64,000 nucleotides of DNA from Pseudarthrobacter sp. NIBRBAC000502772 (lineage in GTDB: Bacteria; Actinomycetota; Actinomycetes; Actinomycetales; Micrococcaceae), in NCBI RefSeq assembly GCF_006517235.1, contig NZ_CP041188.1, positions 4,030,001 through 4,094,000 of the forward strand. The letters are read 5' to 3'. The notes below the pieces were generated by a model. The model saw only the letters and a list, made by a program, of their open reading frames with translations, was not told the DNA's origin and ran no database searches. Within the stretch, counting starts at the first letter, position 1. Each line of letters opens with the position of its first letter. Of this stretch, positions 16,367 to 25,689 are shown one piece after another. The position numbers and the translations under genes were made by a program.

Positions 16367-17133
16367 CGGGCCAGCCACCCGCCGTCGACCGGCAGTACGA
16401 CGCCGTGGATATAATCCGCGGCCGGGGAGGCAAGGAACACCACGGCGCCGGCGAGGTCGCCGCCGGTGCCCCAGCGTGCCGCCGGGATCCGGACTGAAAT
16501 CTGTTCGTGGCGCTGGGCGTCTGCCAGCAGCGCCTCGTTCATGTCAGTGGCGATATAGCCCGGCGCAACCGCATTGACGTTCACGCCGCGGGGCGCCCAT
16601 TCGTTGCACAACGCCTTGGTCAGCTGGGCCACGGCGCCCTTCGACGCGGCGTAGGCCGGAACCCGCAGGCCGCCCTGGAACGTGAGCAGGGAAGCCATGT
16701 TGATGATCTTTCCGCCACCGCGCTCCACCATCGGGGTGCCGAAGCCCTGGCACAGCTGGAAGACGGCGCGGGTGTTGATGGCCATGACGCGGTCGAAGTC
16801 GGACAGCGGGAACTCTGCCGCGTCGTGCCGGATCTGGGTTCCGGCGTTGTTGACCAGGATGTCGATCTGGTGTCCCGCCAGGGTTTCCGCTGTGGCGGCG
16901 GCCACGGATTCTTCGCTGGTCAGGTCCACGTGGACCGCGGCGGCGGTGACGCCTGCCTTTTCCGCAGCGGCTGCCAGTTCCGGGGCCAAGGGGCCGCGCT
17001 GTAGTGCCACAACGCTGGCGCCGGCGTTGACCAGCCCGAGCGCAATGCCCAGGCCGATCCCGCGGGAGGCGCCGGTCACGGCCGCGGTTTTGCCGCTGAG
17101 GTCGAACGGCGATTTCTCTGCTGTGGGGTTCAT
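16363..17133 (-). CDS. kduD: 2-Dehydro-3-deoxy-D-gluconate 5-dehydrogenase (SDR)
   Basis: A 256-residue short-chain dehydrogenase with cofactor motif TGASRGIG, NNAG, catalytic Ser region IINMASLLTFQGGLRVP, and YAASK (Tyr-x3-Lys). The C-terminal stretch PAARWGTGGDLAGAVVFLAS followed by VDGGWLAR is typical of KduD, which interconverts 2,5-diketo-3-deoxygluconate and KDG using NAD(H). Gluconate 5-dehydrogenase is a close alternative. It overlaps its upstream and downstream genes by 4 nt each. Confidence 0.85.
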   Translation of the reverse strand: MNPTAEKSPFDLSGKTAAVTGASRGIGLGIALGLVNAGASVVALQRGPLAPELAAAAEKAGVTAAAVHVDLTSEESVAAATAETLAGHQIDILVNNAGTQIRHDAAEFPLSDFDRVMAINTRAVFQLCQGFGTPMVERGGGKIINMASLLTFQGGLRVPAYAASKGAVAQLTKALCNEWAPRGVNVNAVAPGYIATDMNEALLADAQRHEQISVRIPAARWGTGGDLAGAVVFLASPAADYIHGVVLPVDGGWLAR

Positions 17134-18197
17134 GAGCTTTCCTGGGTTTTCGGGGCGGGCGCCGCGGCTGGGCTGACAAAGACTTTGAGGACGCGTCCGG
17201 ACGCCATCGCCTGGTCAAAGGCCTGGCGGGTGTCCTCCAGCGCGAACACCTGGGTGGGAATGCGGTCCAGCCCCAGTTCGCGGCCTTCGATGAGTTCCAC
17301 CGCGCGTTCCACGGCCGCCCTCGTGTAGACCCGGACGCCCACCACGGTGTTCTCGGCAAACGTCAGTGCCTGGAGGTCCAGTTCGACGGGCTTCTTGTAG
17401 ACGCCCACCAGGACCACGGTGCCCCGCACACGGACGGCCCGGGGAAGCATCGCGGCAACCGAGGAGTGGGCGGCGGAGTCGAAGACGATGTCCGCGCCGT
17501 CCCCGCCCGTGGCGGCAAGGATGGCCTGAATAGGGTCGTCCCCGGGTGCCACCGTGGCGAAGCCCAGTTCCTCGGCCACCTGGCGGCGAGCCTCTGACGG
17601 CTCCGAAATAAGGACGCTGCCGGCTCCCTGGTGGCGTGCCACCAGGGCTGTCAGGATGCCGATGGGCCCGGCGCCGAAGATCACCACCCGCTCGCCGCCG
17701 GCCAGGCCGGCCCGGGATACCGCGTGGACGGCCACAGCCAGGGGTTCGGCGAGGGCGGCCTCCTGGAGGGGCACGGCGTTGCTGACCGGGATGAGCGCGG
17801 AGGCAGGCAGTGCCACGTACTCGGCGAGGGAGCCTGCGACGTCGATCCCGTACAGTTTCAGCGCCCGGCAGACGTGGGTGTCCCCGCCGCTGCACGGGTG
17901 GCATTCGCCGCAGTGGATGAGGGGCTCCACGGTGACCCGGGTGCCCGCCGCCGGGCCGGTCGCCGCCGCGACCTCCACGATGCCGGTGATCTCGTGGCCC
18001 ATGACCAGGGGAGCCTCGGCGCGGGGGTGCGTTCCGTGCAGGATGGAAAAGTCGGAGCCGCACAGGCCGGTCATTTCCGTCCGGACCAGGGCCCAGCCTG
18101 AGGGGATTTCAGGAACGGGCAACTGCCGCGGTTCGATCGTGTCCGGCGCCGTCCACACAGCGGCGCGCATGGTGCTGTTCAGGAGTGCGGCGCTCAT
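17130..18197 (-). CDS. Zinc-dependent medium-chain dehydrogenase (idonate/sorbitol type)
   Basis: A 355-residue MDR enzyme. Catalytic zinc ligands lie in TGLCGSDFSIL and MGHEITGIVE; the structural-zinc loop reads CGECHPCSGGDTHVC; the NAD fold has VVIFGAGPIGILTA. Family members oxidise secondary alcohols of sugars or sugar acids, for example L-idonate or galactitol-phosphate. In this operon it may feed a hexonate such as L-idonate or L-galactonate into the KDG route. The exact substrate is not determinable. Four-nt overlaps with both neighbours indicate one transcription unit. Confidence 0.82.
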   Translation of the reverse strand: MSAALLNSTMRAAVWTAPDTIEPRQLPVPEIPSGWALVRTEMTGLCGSDFSILHGTHPRAEAPLVMGHEITGIVEVAAATGPAAGTRVTVEPLIHCGECHPCSGGDTHVCRALKLYGIDVAGSLAEYVALPASALIPVSNAVPLQEAALAEPLAVAVHAVSRAGLAGGERVVIFGAGPIGILTALVARHQGAGSVLISEPSEARRQVAEELGFATVAPGDDPIQAILAATGGDGADIVFDSAAHSSVAAMLPRAVRVRGTVVLVGVYKKPVELDLQALTFAENTVVGVRVYTRAAVERAVELIEGRELGLDRIPTQVFALEDTRQAFDQAMASGRVLKVFVSPAAAPAPKTQESS

Positions 18198-19171
18198 ACC
18201 AGCACTCCTGCGTTCATCACGTTGCGCGGCATGCGTCCGGCGCAGACCTCGAGGACGTTTTCAACGGTGCGGCGTTTCAGTTCCGCATAGGATTCCTCGC
18301 TGTACCAGGCAGCGTGCGGTGTCAGCACGGCGTTTTCGCAGCCGATCAGCGGGCTGGTCAAGTCCAGGGGTTCTTCTTCGAAGACGTCCAGCCCGGCACC
18401 GTAGAGCTGGCCGCTTGCCAGGGCGTCGGCAACCGCAGCCGTGTCCACCACTCCCCCGCGGCAGGTGTTGACCAGCACGGCGCCGCGTTTCATCTGCGCG
18501 AGCACGCCGGCGTTGATCAGGTGATGCGTATGGGAATTGAGCGGAACGTGGAGGGACACCACGTCAGCGCGGGAAATCACTTCCTCAAACCCGACGACGG
18601 CGACGCCATCCGCCGTCGTCGTACCGATTTCCGCTAGCGGGTCAGACCCGATCACCGTGTAGCCCAGGCCCTTGGCCTTGCGTGCGGTGGCCGCGCCGAT
18701 CAGGCCCAGACCCACCACGCCGAACACCCTGGTGGATATCCGGTGCAGGGGCTGGACCGGCAGCAGCGAGTGTTCCCCGCGGCGCATGCCGCGGTCCAGC
18801 CGGGTGATTCCGCGGGCCAGGCTGACGGCCAGTGCAATGGCGTGGTCGCTGACATCCTCGGTGCCGTAGTCCGGCACGTTGCAGACGGCGACGCCGCGGG
18901 CGGTGGCCGCCTCGACGTCGAGGGTGTCCACGCCCACGCCGTACCTGCCGATCGCCTTCAGCTGCGGCAGGGCCGCGAGGACGCGGTCCGTGATGGGGGC
19001 GTACTGGACCACGATGGCGTCGGCGGTGGCAGCGGCGGCAATAACGTCCTCCTCGGTCCGGCACTGGGCAAGGACCAGGTCCACGCCGGCGGCGTCGGCG
19101 ACGGCCTGCTCGATGGCGATGGAGTCGTGGTCGCAGTCGGTGATAACGATGCGGGTGGGCGTGGCTGGCAT
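18194..19171 (-). CDS. D-isomer-specific 2-hydroxyacid dehydrogenase
   Basis: A 325-residue dehydrogenase of the CtBP/2-hydroxyacid group. It has the Rossmann motif VFGVVGLGLIGAATA, the catalytic Arg in LVNTCRGGVVD, the Glu in LDVFEEEPL and the His in TPHAAWYSEES. It probably reduces a 2-keto acid such as 2-keto-gluconate, or works in the reverse direction, with NAD(P)H. Its stop overlaps the start of the zinc dehydrogenase. Substrate inferred only from operon context. Confidence 0.82.
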   Translation of the reverse strand: MPATPTRIVITDCDHDSIAIEQAVADAAGVDLVLAQCRTEEDVIAAAATADAIVVQYAPITDRVLAALPQLKAIGRYGVGVDTLDVEAATARGVAVCNVPDYGTEDVSDHAIALAVSLARGITRLDRGMRRGEHSLLPVQPLHRISTRVFGVVGLGLIGAATARKAKGLGYTVIGSDPLAEIGTTTADGVAVVGFEEVISRADVVSLHVPLNSHTHHLINAGVLAQMKRGAVLVNTCRGGVVDTAAVADALASGQLYGAGLDVFEEEPLDLTSPLIGCENAVLTPHAAWYSEESYAELKRRTVENVLEVCAGRMPRNVMNAGVLV

Positions 19172-20544
19172 TACTTGGCGTCCTCTTCTGTGAGCAGGTC
19201 ACGATCGACGGTTTCGGGGGCTTTGATGGTGGTGACCAGGCTGATGCCCATCATGGCCATCATGTAGATGGCGACCGGGATCCAGGAGCCGCTGAACGCG
19301 GTGACCAGCGCCGAGCAGATGAGCGGTGCGATGCCGCCGCCGAAGACGGAGGAGAATTCCCGGCCCAGCGCGACGCCGGCGTAGCGGTACCGGGAACCGA
19401 AGAGCTCGGGGAAGTACGCTGCCTGGACGCCCACGGATCCCTGCGCGGCGAAGATGAAGCCGAGCACGATCACCAGCGAGATCAGGAACAGGTTTCCGGT
19501 GTTCAGCAGCAGGAAGGCCGGGACGGGGAAGACAAACAGGAACGCCGTGATGATGAGGTACATCCGGCGGCGGCCGAAGCGGTCGGAGAGGGTGCCGAAG
19601 GCGTAGGCCGAGACGCAGGCGAAGAGCGCGCCCACGAGCAGGACCTTGGGAATGAACGTTGCGTCAATCTTGAGCTGCGTGATCAGGTAGGAGCCCAGGA
19701 AGACCTGGAAGATGTACGAGTGCGCGTTGGCGCCCACGTTCATAAAGAAGACCCGGAACAGGCCCGCACGGCCGTTCTTGACGACGTCGGACACGGGAGT
19801 GGCGCGGACGGCGCCGGCGATCTCTTCCTTCTTTTCCTCAAAGACCGGTGATTCCTTCAGCTTGCGGCGGATCACGTAGGCGGCGATGGTGACGAAGATC
19901 GACGAGAAGAACACAAGCCGCCAGCCGTAGGCTTCCAGGGCTTCGCGGGGCATCATCTGCACCAGGATCCAGACGACGGCGCCCATCGCGGTGCCGGCGG
20001 CGGCACCAACGAAGACGAGCGAGGCGTAGCGTCCGCGGCTGCCCTTCGGCGCAGTTTCCGCCACCAGGACCACGCCGCCGGCCTGTTCGGCGCCGGCACC
20101 GAATCCCTGGAGGAAGCGGCAGGCAACCAGCAGCACGGGGGCCCAGATGCCCGCCTGCTCGTAGGTGGGCAGCAGGCCTATGGCGAACGTGGCGATGCCC
20201 ATCAGGAAGAGCGTGGCAACCAGCACCCACTTGCGTCCCAGCCGGTCACCGTACTTGGAGAAGAAGAGGCCGCCGAGGGGGCGTGCCCCGAAGCCGACGG
20301 CGTAGGCACCGAACGCGGCGATGATACCGATGGCGGGGTCGATGTTCGGGAAGAAGATCTTGTTGAAGATGATCGCCGATGCGGTTCCGTAGATCACAAA
20401 GTCGTACTGTTCGAGCGCGGTGCCGATCAGGCCGGCCCATGCGGCCCTGCGGACGGGCGCCTTGTCGGTGGCCCCGGGGGCCACCTCATTGCCTTCGGGG
20501 TCCAGGACCGCCGACTTACTGCGAACAACATCGTTCTCAGCCAC
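19171..20544 (-). CDS. MHS-family metabolite:proton symporter
   Basis: A 457-residue MFS transporter of the metabolite:H+ symporter group (KgtP/ProP/shikimate relatives). It has the N-terminal signature ALEQYDFVIYGTASAIIFNK, the motif-A loop GDRLGRKWVL and GFGAGAEQAGGVVLVAE. About 12 helices are predicted. First gene of the sugar-acid operon, so the likely substrate is the organic or sugar acid catabolised downstream. The start is GTG at 20544; the stop codon abuts the start of the next gene. Confidence 0.87.
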   Translation of the reverse strand: MAENDVVRSKSAVLDPEGNEVAPGATDKAPVRRAAWAGLIGTALEQYDFVIYGTASAIIFNKIFFPNIDPAIGIIAAFGAYAVGFGARPLGGLFFSKYGDRLGRKWVLVATLFLMGIATFAIGLLPTYEQAGIWAPVLLVACRFLQGFGAGAEQAGGVVLVAETAPKGSRGRYASLVFVGAAAGTAMGAVVWILVQMMPREALEAYGWRLVFFSSIFVTIAAYVIRRKLKESPVFEEKKEEIAGAVRATPVSDVVKNGRAGLFRVFFMNVGANAHSYIFQVFLGSYLITQLKIDATFIPKVLLVGALFACVSAYAFGTLSDRFGRRRMYLIITAFLFVFPVPAFLLLNTGNLFLISLVIVLGFIFAAQGSVGVQAAYFPELFGSRYRYAGVALGREFSSVFGGGIAPLICSALVTAFSGSWIPVAIYMMAMMGISLVTTIKAPETVDRDLLTEEDAK

Positions 20545-20586
20545 AGTTCACCATTTCTCTTTGGTGCCGAAGCACGTTTCCGATTA

Positions 20587-20623
20587 TCGGGACGGCATCC
20601 CGAAAACTCCAAGCACGACTATA
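20587..20623 (-). promoter_or_regulatory. Candidate operator and promoter of the sugar-acid operon
   Basis: TCGGGACGGCATCCCGA at 20587-20603 is a 6-5-6 perfect palindrome, 43 nt upstream of the GTG. A TATAGT hexamer on the minus strand (20618-20623) could be the -10, which would place the palindrome just downstream of it as a repressor site. IclR binding is an inference. Confidence 0.45.
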
Positions 20624-20663
20624 TAGGTGTTATCGGCCAGATCACAAAGGCGGGTTAAACGGC

Positions 20664-20702
20664 AGAGGCACCCTGCCACCAATGGGGTGGACGGGTGCCT
20701 CT
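20664..20702 (-). terminator. Terminator of the amino-acid permease gene
   Basis: AGAGGCACCC at 20664-20673 pairs with GGGTGCCTCT at 20693-20702; an inner CCACC/GGTGG extends the stem. Confidence 0.8.
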
Positions 20703-20737
20703 GTCTTATTTGCAGCCTTGGCTGCGGGGGTGCGGGG

Positions 20738-22306
20738 TTACGGGCGGGTGAGTGCCTCGTCGCGGGCTGGGGCCTCACTGCCGGCAAGGCGGGCGTCCGC
20801 GCCGGAATCCGTGGCGTCCACGGCGGACTTGGCCTCGGCGAACTTTTCGTTCAGGCGGGAGTGCCGCTGGCCGTAGGCGAAGTAGATCACGACGCCGATG
20901 ACCAGCCAGCCGGCGAAGAAGATCCATGTCTCCACGGCGAGGTTCGTCATCAGGTACAGGCACAGGACGGCCGAAACCACCGGGAGGACCTTGCCGAACG
21001 GGACGCGGAAGGACGGCTTCAGGTCCGGGCGCTTTTTGCGCAGCACCAGGATGCCCAGGCTCACTACAACAAACGCCGACAGCGTGCCGATGTTGATCAT
21101 TTCTTCCAGCAGGTCAACGTTGGTCAGGCCGGCCACAAGTGCTACGGCGGCGCCGCAGATGATCTGGAGGCGGACCGGCGTCGAACGCTTTTCGCTGGTC
21201 TTGGACAGCGCGCGGGGCAGCAGTCCGTCGCGGCTCATGGCCAGCACTACGCGGGACAGCCCCATCAGCAGCACCATGATGACGGTGGTGAGGCCAATCA
21301 GGGAGCCGAAGGCGATGACCTTGGCCGCGGTGGTGTTGCCGACGGCCTCGAAGGCGGTGGTGAGGGTGGGTGTCTCGGCTGCCGCGAGGTCCGTGTAGGA
21401 CACCATGCCGGTGAGCGCGAGGGACACCAGGATGTAGAGCAGCGTCACCACGGCCAGGCCGCCGAAGATGCCCCGCGGCAGGGTCTTCTGCGGGTTCTTG
21501 ACTTCCTCCGCGGACGTGGCCACGACGTCAAAGCCGATGAAGGCGAAGAACACCAGCGCGGCGCCGGCGAAGATGCCGAGCGTGCCGTACTGGGCGGGCG
21601 CGGCACCGGTGAGGAAGCCGAAGAACGACTGCTTCAGGACATCCGCGGAGCCACCGGCGGTGGGTTCCGCGGCGGGCACGAACGGCGTGTAGTTTTCGAA
21701 CTTCACGTACGTGAAGCCCACCACGATCACAAACAGCACAACGGCGATCTTGATCAGGGTGAAGACGTTGCCCACACGGGCGGAGAGCTTGGTGCCCAGC
21801 ACCAGGAGGACGGTGAAGACGGCAACGATCAGGAACGCGCCCCAGTAGAGGTCCACGCCGCCAAGAGACAGTGCGGGCGGCACGTCGGCCCCCATCAGCG
21901 CAAACACTTTGCTGAGGTAGATGCCCCAGTACTTGGCGATCACTGCCGCGGCGGTGAAAAGTTCCAGGATCAGGTTCCAGCCGATGATCCACGCCAGCAG
22001 CTCGCCCATGGTGGCGTACGTAAAGACGTAGGCCGACCCGGCGACCGGAATGGCGGTGGCGAACTCGGCGTAGCACATGATGGCCAGGGCACACGTCACG
22101 GCGGCAATGGCGAAGGACAACGTCACGGCGGGGCCGGAGAAGTTGGCCGCAGCCTTGGCGCCGACCGAGAAAATGCCGGCGCCGACAGCGACGGCGACAC
22201 CCATGATCATCAGGTCCCAGCTGCTGAGCGACCGCTTGAGCTTGCGTCCGGGTTCATCGGCGTCGGCGATGGACTGCTCGATGGATTTGGTCCGGAGAAG
22301 GTTCAT
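20738..22306 (-). CDS. APC-superfamily cationic amino-acid permease
   Basis: A 522-residue permease of the CAT/YfnA group. The N-terminal MNLLRTKSIEQSIADADEPG is followed by LSSWDLMIMGVAVAVGAGIF, the conserved GxGIF motif, and 12-14 helices; the C-terminal ~50 residues are charged and cytoplasmic. It should import amino acids by H+ symport or exchange. I start at the ATG at 22306; the longer in-frame extension upstream lacks similarity. It is downstream of, but separated by a strong terminator from, the adh cluster. Confidence 0.88.
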   Translation of the reverse strand: MNLLRTKSIEQSIADADEPGRKLKRSLSSWDLMIMGVAVAVGAGIFSVGAKAAANFSGPAVTLSFAIAAVTCALAIMCYAEFATAIPVAGSAYVFTYATMGELLAWIIGWNLILELFTAAAVIAKYWGIYLSKVFALMGADVPPALSLGGVDLYWGAFLIVAVFTVLLVLGTKLSARVGNVFTLIKIAVVLFVIVVGFTYVKFENYTPFVPAAEPTAGGSADVLKQSFFGFLTGAAPAQYGTLGIFAGAALVFFAFIGFDVVATSAEEVKNPQKTLPRGIFGGLAVVTLLYILVSLALTGMVSYTDLAAAETPTLTTAFEAVGNTTAAKVIAFGSLIGLTTVIMVLLMGLSRVVLAMSRDGLLPRALSKTSEKRSTPVRLQIICGAAVALVAGLTNVDLLEEMINIGTLSAFVVVSLGILVLRKKRPDLKPSFRVPFGKVLPVVSAVLCLYLMTNLAVETWIFFAGWLVIGVVIYFAYGQRHSRLNEKFAEAKSAVDATDSGADARLAGSEAPARDEALTRP

Positions 22307-22432
22307 AAGGAGATCCACAATCCTGATAGGGGATGGAAACAGACTTACCAACTTTACTGTCCAGCCACTGGACGCTTCCAACCGTCCCGCATCGTGAGAC
22401 ACCCATAGTGCCGAAGTTAATTGCGAAAAACA

Positions 22433-22464
22433 CCTTGAGGCCCTCCTTTTGGAGGGCCTCAAGG
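22433..22464 (-). terminator. Terminator of the adhP-DUF779 unit
   Basis: A 14-nt perfect stem (22433-22446 against 22451-22464, CCTTGAGGCCCTCC) with a TTTT loop, followed on the minus strand by T5. Confidence 0.92.
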
Positions 22465-22481
22465 CTAAAGCATCGAACCGA

Positions 22482-22889
22482 CTAGACCGGCCAGTCCATC
22501 AGCTTTGACCGGATCATGAACCGTTTGCCTTCCGGCGACTCAACCGAGAACCCGCTCCCCCGGCCCTGGACCACGTCCACGGTCAGATGGGTGTGGCTCC
22601 AGTAGTTGAACTGCTCCCTGGACATCCAGAACTCGAGAGGCTGCGGATCCAGGCCGTCGGCGATGTCGAACAGCCCCAGGAGGACGTCCGCTTCCGCGGT
22701 GATGAACTCCCCGGCCGGATAACACATAGGCGAGGACCCGTCGCAGCAGCCGCCGGACTGGTGGAACATCAGGGGCCCGTGCTGCCCCCACAACTTCCTG
22801 AGCAGTCCCAGGGCCTCGGCGGTGAGAGCCACGCGGGAGATGTCCTCCCCGGGCAGCGTCACCGCCGCGTCAAGCCTCGCCTCCATCAT
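22482..22889 (-). CDS. DUF779 protein linked to aldehyde/alcohol oxidation
   Basis: A 135-residue protein matching DUF779: LWGQHGPLMFHQSGGCCDGS, then CYPAGEF, and WSHTHLTVDVVQGRGSGFS. The conserved Cys-Cys and other cysteines suggest metal binding. DUF779 genes commonly adjoin acetaldehyde dehydrogenase genes; the role is not established but may be maturation or regulation of the dehydrogenase. The start shares one base with the adhP stop codon (TGATG). Confidence 0.88.
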   Translation of the reverse strand: MMEARLDAAVTLPGEDISRVALTAEALGLLRKLWGQHGPLMFHQSGGCCDGSSPMCYPAGEFITAEADVLLGLFDIADGLDPQPLEFWMSREQFNYWSHTHLTVDVVQGRGSGFSVESPEGKRFMIRSKLMDWPV

Positions 22890-23911
22890 CAGTACTTGAT
22901 AACGACGCGGCCGTCGATCTTGGCGTGCTTCATCTCGTCAAGAACGGCGTTGACCTCGGAAAGCTCCCGGGTGGAGACCGTGGGGTGGATCTTGCCCTCC
23001 GCGTAGAACTCGAGGGCTTCCTCCAGGTCCTGCCGGGTCCCCACGATCGAGCCGCGGACGGTCAGGCCCTTGAGCACAATCTCGAAGATCGGTGCCGGGA
23101 AGTCGCCCGGCGGCAGGCCGTTGAACACAATCGTCCCGCCGCGGCGGGCCATGCCGATCGCCTGGCCAAAAGCAGACGGGTGTACTGCGGTGACCAGGAC
23201 TCCATGGCAACCTCCGGTTTCACGTTGGATGACTTCGACGGGATCTTCGTGCAGCGCGTTGACGGTGAGCTCGGCGCCGTGCTTCTTGGCCAGGGCGAGT
23301 TTGTCGTCCGCGATGTCCACGGCAGCAACCCGCAGTCCCATGGCAACCGCGTACTGGACGGCAATGTGCCCGAGTCCGCCGATACCGGAGATGGTGACCC
23401 ACTGTCCGGGCCTGGCTTCGGTCATCTTCAGGCCCTTGTAGACCGTGACGCCGGCGCAAAGCACCGGTGCGACTTCAACGGGGTCCGAGCCCGCCGGGAT
23501 GCGTGCGGCAAAGCGCGTGTCCACGAGCATGTACTCCCCGAACGAGCCGTCCACGCTGTAGCCGGCGTTCTTCTGTACTTCGCAGAGTGTCTCCCAGCCG
23601 GTGCGGCAGTACTGGCAGTCGCCGCAGGCGGACCAGAGCCAGGCGTTGCCGACGAGGTCGCCGACGGCGAGGTCGGTGACACCCTCGCCCAGGGCAACCA
23701 CTTCGCCCACGCCTTCGTGGCCGGGGATGAACGGCGGTGTCGGCTTGACCGGCCAGTCGCCCGCAGCTGCGTGGAGGTCTGTGTGGCAGACGCCGGTGGT
23801 GATGACCTTGACCAGCGCCTCACCCCGGCCCGGGGTGGGAATGGGGAGGGTCTGGATCTGAAGATCCTTGCCGAATTCGGTTACTACTGCTGCTTGCATT
23901 GTCGTCGTCAT
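22889..23911 (-). CDS. adhP: Zinc alcohol dehydrogenase AdhP
   Basis: A 340-residue bacterial-type alcohol dehydrogenase. Catalytic zinc ligands are in GVCHTDLHAA and PGHEGVGEV, four structural cysteines in CGDCQYCRTGWETLC, and the NAD fold is SGIGGLGHIAVQYA. It oxidises ethanol or other primary alcohols to aldehydes, which the neighbouring aldehyde dehydrogenase would oxidise on. It is separated from that gene by a 12-bp-stem hairpin at 23991-24024, so it may have its own promoter or receive read-through. Confidence 0.92.
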   Translation of the reverse strand: MTTTMQAAVVTEFGKDLQIQTLPIPTPGRGEALVKVITTGVCHTDLHAAAGDWPVKPTPPFIPGHEGVGEVVALGEGVTDLAVGDLVGNAWLWSACGDCQYCRTGWETLCEVQKNAGYSVDGSFGEYMLVDTRFAARIPAGSDPVEVAPVLCAGVTVYKGLKMTEARPGQWVTISGIGGLGHIAVQYAVAMGLRVAAVDIADDKLALAKKHGAELTVNALHEDPVEVIQRETGGCHGVLVTAVHPSAFGQAIGMARRGGTIVFNGLPPGDFPAPIFEIVLKGLTVRGSIVGTRQDLEEALEFYAEGKIHPTVSTRELSEVNAVLDEMKHAKIDGRVVIKY

Positions 23912-23990
23912 TGGCGAAATCCTTGCGTAGATAAAGCGATGGTGCGGTGGAGGTGGTGCTGCCGTCCTGAGGGGTGGCCAGGACGGTGCA

Positions 23991-24024
23991 GGCGGGGACG
24001 GACCAGTGCTGATCCGTCCCCGCC
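23991..24024 (-). terminator. Hairpin between aldehyde dehydrogenase and adhP
   Basis: GGCGGGGACGGA at 23991-24002 pairs perfectly with TCCGTCCCCGCC at 24013-24024, 16 nt after the aldehyde dehydrogenase stop. There is no U-tract, so it could attenuate rather than fully stop transcription. Confidence 0.65.
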
Positions 24025-24039
24025 CGGGCTAAGGGCGGC

Positions 24040-25563
24040 TTAGAAGAAGCCGAGCTTGTTCTCGTTGTAGCTGACCAGGAGGTTCTTGGTCTGCTGGTAG
24101 TGGTCCAGCATCATGGAGTGGTTTTCACGTCCGATGCCAGAGGACTTGTACCCGCCGAAGGCAGCGCCGGCCGGGTAGGCGTGGTAGTTGTTGACCCAGA
24201 CGCGGCCGGCCTGGATCTCGCGGCCCGCACGGTAGGCGACGTTGCCGTTCCGCGACCAGACGCCGGCGCCAAGCCCGTAGAGGGTGTCGTTGGCGATGCC
24301 CATGGCGTCGTTGTAGTCGCTGAAGCGGGTCACGGAAACAACAGGGCCGAAGATCTCCTCCTGGAAGATCCGCATCTTGTTGTGGCCTTCGAAGATGGTC
24401 GGCTGGACGTAGTAGCCGCCGGCCAGGTCGCCGGGCATTTCGGCCCGGGCACCGCCGGTGAGCACCTTGGCGCCTTCCTGCTTGCCGATGTCGATGTAGG
24501 AGAGGATCTTTTCCAGTTGGTCATTGGAGGCCTGGGCGCCAAGCTGGGTGTTGGTGTCCAGCGGGTTTCCCTGGATGATTTTCTCCACCCGGGCCACGGC
24601 GTCGGCCATGAAGGAATCGTAGATGTCCTCCTGGACCAGGGCGCGGGACGGGCAAGTGCAGACTTCACCCTGGTTGAAGGCGAAGAGCGCGAAGCCCTCC
24701 TGCGCCTTGTCGTAGAACGCGTCGTTGGTGTCCGCGACGTCGTTGAAGAAGATGTTCGGGCTCTTGCCGCCGAGTTCCAAGGTGACCGGAATCAGGTTCT
24801 GGCTGGCGTACTGGCTGATCAGGCGTCCCGTGGAGGTTTCGCCGGTGAAGGCGATCTTGCGGATACGGGGGCTGGAAGCGAGCGGCTTGCCGGCCTCGAC
24901 CCCGAAGCCGTTGACCACGTTGAGGACACCGGCCGGCAGGAGATCGCCGATAAGTTCCATCAGGACAAGAATGGACGACGGCGTCTGCTCTGCGGGCTTG
25001 AGGACCACGGCGTTGCCGGCCGCGAGGGCCGGGGCAAGCTTCCAGACGGCCATCAGGATGGGGAAGTTCCAGGGGATGATCTGGCCGACGACGCCGAGCG
25101 GCTCGTGGTAGTGGTAGGCGGTGGTGTCGTCGTCGAGCTGGGAGAGCCGGCCTTCCTGGGCGCGGACGGCCGAGGCGAAGTAGCGGAAGTGGTCCGCGGC
25201 GAGCGGGATGTCCGCGTTGAGGGTTTCGCGGATGGGCTTGCCGTTGTCCCAGGATTCGGCGACGGCGAGCATCTCGAGGTTCTCGTCGATGCGGTCGGCG
25301 ATCTTGTTCAGGATGGCGGCGCGCTCGGCGACGGAGGTCTTGCCCCAGGACGGTGCGATCTTGTGGGCGGCGTCCAGGGCCAGCTCGATGTCTTCCGCGG
25401 TGCCGCGGGCCACTTCACAGAAGACCTTGCCGGTGACGGGTGTGATGTTCTCGAAGTACTGGCCCTTGACGGGGGCAACCCACTCGCCGCCGATCCAGTT
25501 CTCGTAGCGGTCCTTGAACGTGACCTTCGAACCCTCGGTACCGGGCTGTGCGTAAACAGTCAT
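24040..25563 (-). CDS. NAD-dependent acetaldehyde/aldehyde dehydrogenase
   Basis: A 507-residue aldehyde dehydrogenase of the AldA/ExaC type. Visible are the NAD-binding region [20 protein letters not shown], the general-base Glu in [10 protein letters not shown], and the catalytic Cys in [14 protein letters not shown]. The C-terminus [10 protein letters not shown] is typical of acetaldehyde dehydrogenases that accompany DUF779. It converts acetaldehyde or related aldehydes to acids. AGGAGCTAGCA precedes the ATG. Upstream lies a CRP/GlxR-type palindrome and then the GAF regulator gene on the same strand. Confidence 0.93.
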   Translation of the reverse strand: MTVYAQPGTEGSKVTFKDRYENWIGGEWVAPVKGQYFENITPVTGKVFCEVARGTAEDIELALDAAHKIAPSWGKTSVAERAAILNKIADRIDENLEMLAVAESWDNGKPIRETLNADIPLAADHFRYFASAVRAQEGRLSQLDDDTTAYHYHEPLGVVGQIIPWNFPILMAVWKLAPALAAGNAVVLKPAEQTPSSILVLMELIGDLLPAGVLNVVNGFGVEAGKPLASSPRIRKIAFTGETSTGRLISQYASQNLIPVTLELGGKSPNIFFNDVADTNDAFYDKAQEGFALFAFNQGEVCTCPSRALVQEDIYDSFMADAVARVEKIIQGNPLDTNTQLGAQASNDQLEKILSYIDIGKQEGAKVLTGGARAEMPGDLAGGYYVQPTIFEGHNKMRIFQEEIFGPVVSVTRFSDYNDAMGIANDTLYGLGAGVWSRNGNVAYRAGREIQAGRVWVNNYHAYPAGAAFGGYKSSGIGRENHSMMLDHYQQTKNLLVSYNENKLGFF

Positions 25564-25663
25564 TGCTAGCTCCTTTGCTGTGCATGAAAGGTGGGCGCCT
25601 GATGATGGCGGCCGCCGTTGGTTTCAGCGTAGGAGTGTGAAGGTTGCAGTCAGGTTGCGCGGC

Positions 25664-25679
25664 TGTGATCCAGCTCACG
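25664..25679 (-). promoter_or_regulatory. CRP/GlxR-like site upstream of the aldehyde dehydrogenase gene
   Basis: TGTGATCCAGCTCACG is a TGTGA-N6-TCACG palindrome, one base short of the CRP/GlxR consensus arms, about 100 nt before the start codon. It suggests cAMP-dependent control as for Corynebacterium alcohol-oxidation genes. Confidence 0.55.
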
Positions 25680-25689
25680 GCCCTGGTGG

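Noticed and set aside
20627..22408. 593-codon plus-strand frame opposite the amino-acid permease
   Set aside because: Low-complexity Gly/His/Asp composition typical of the antisense strand of a GC-rich gene; the minus strand encodes a clear APC permease.
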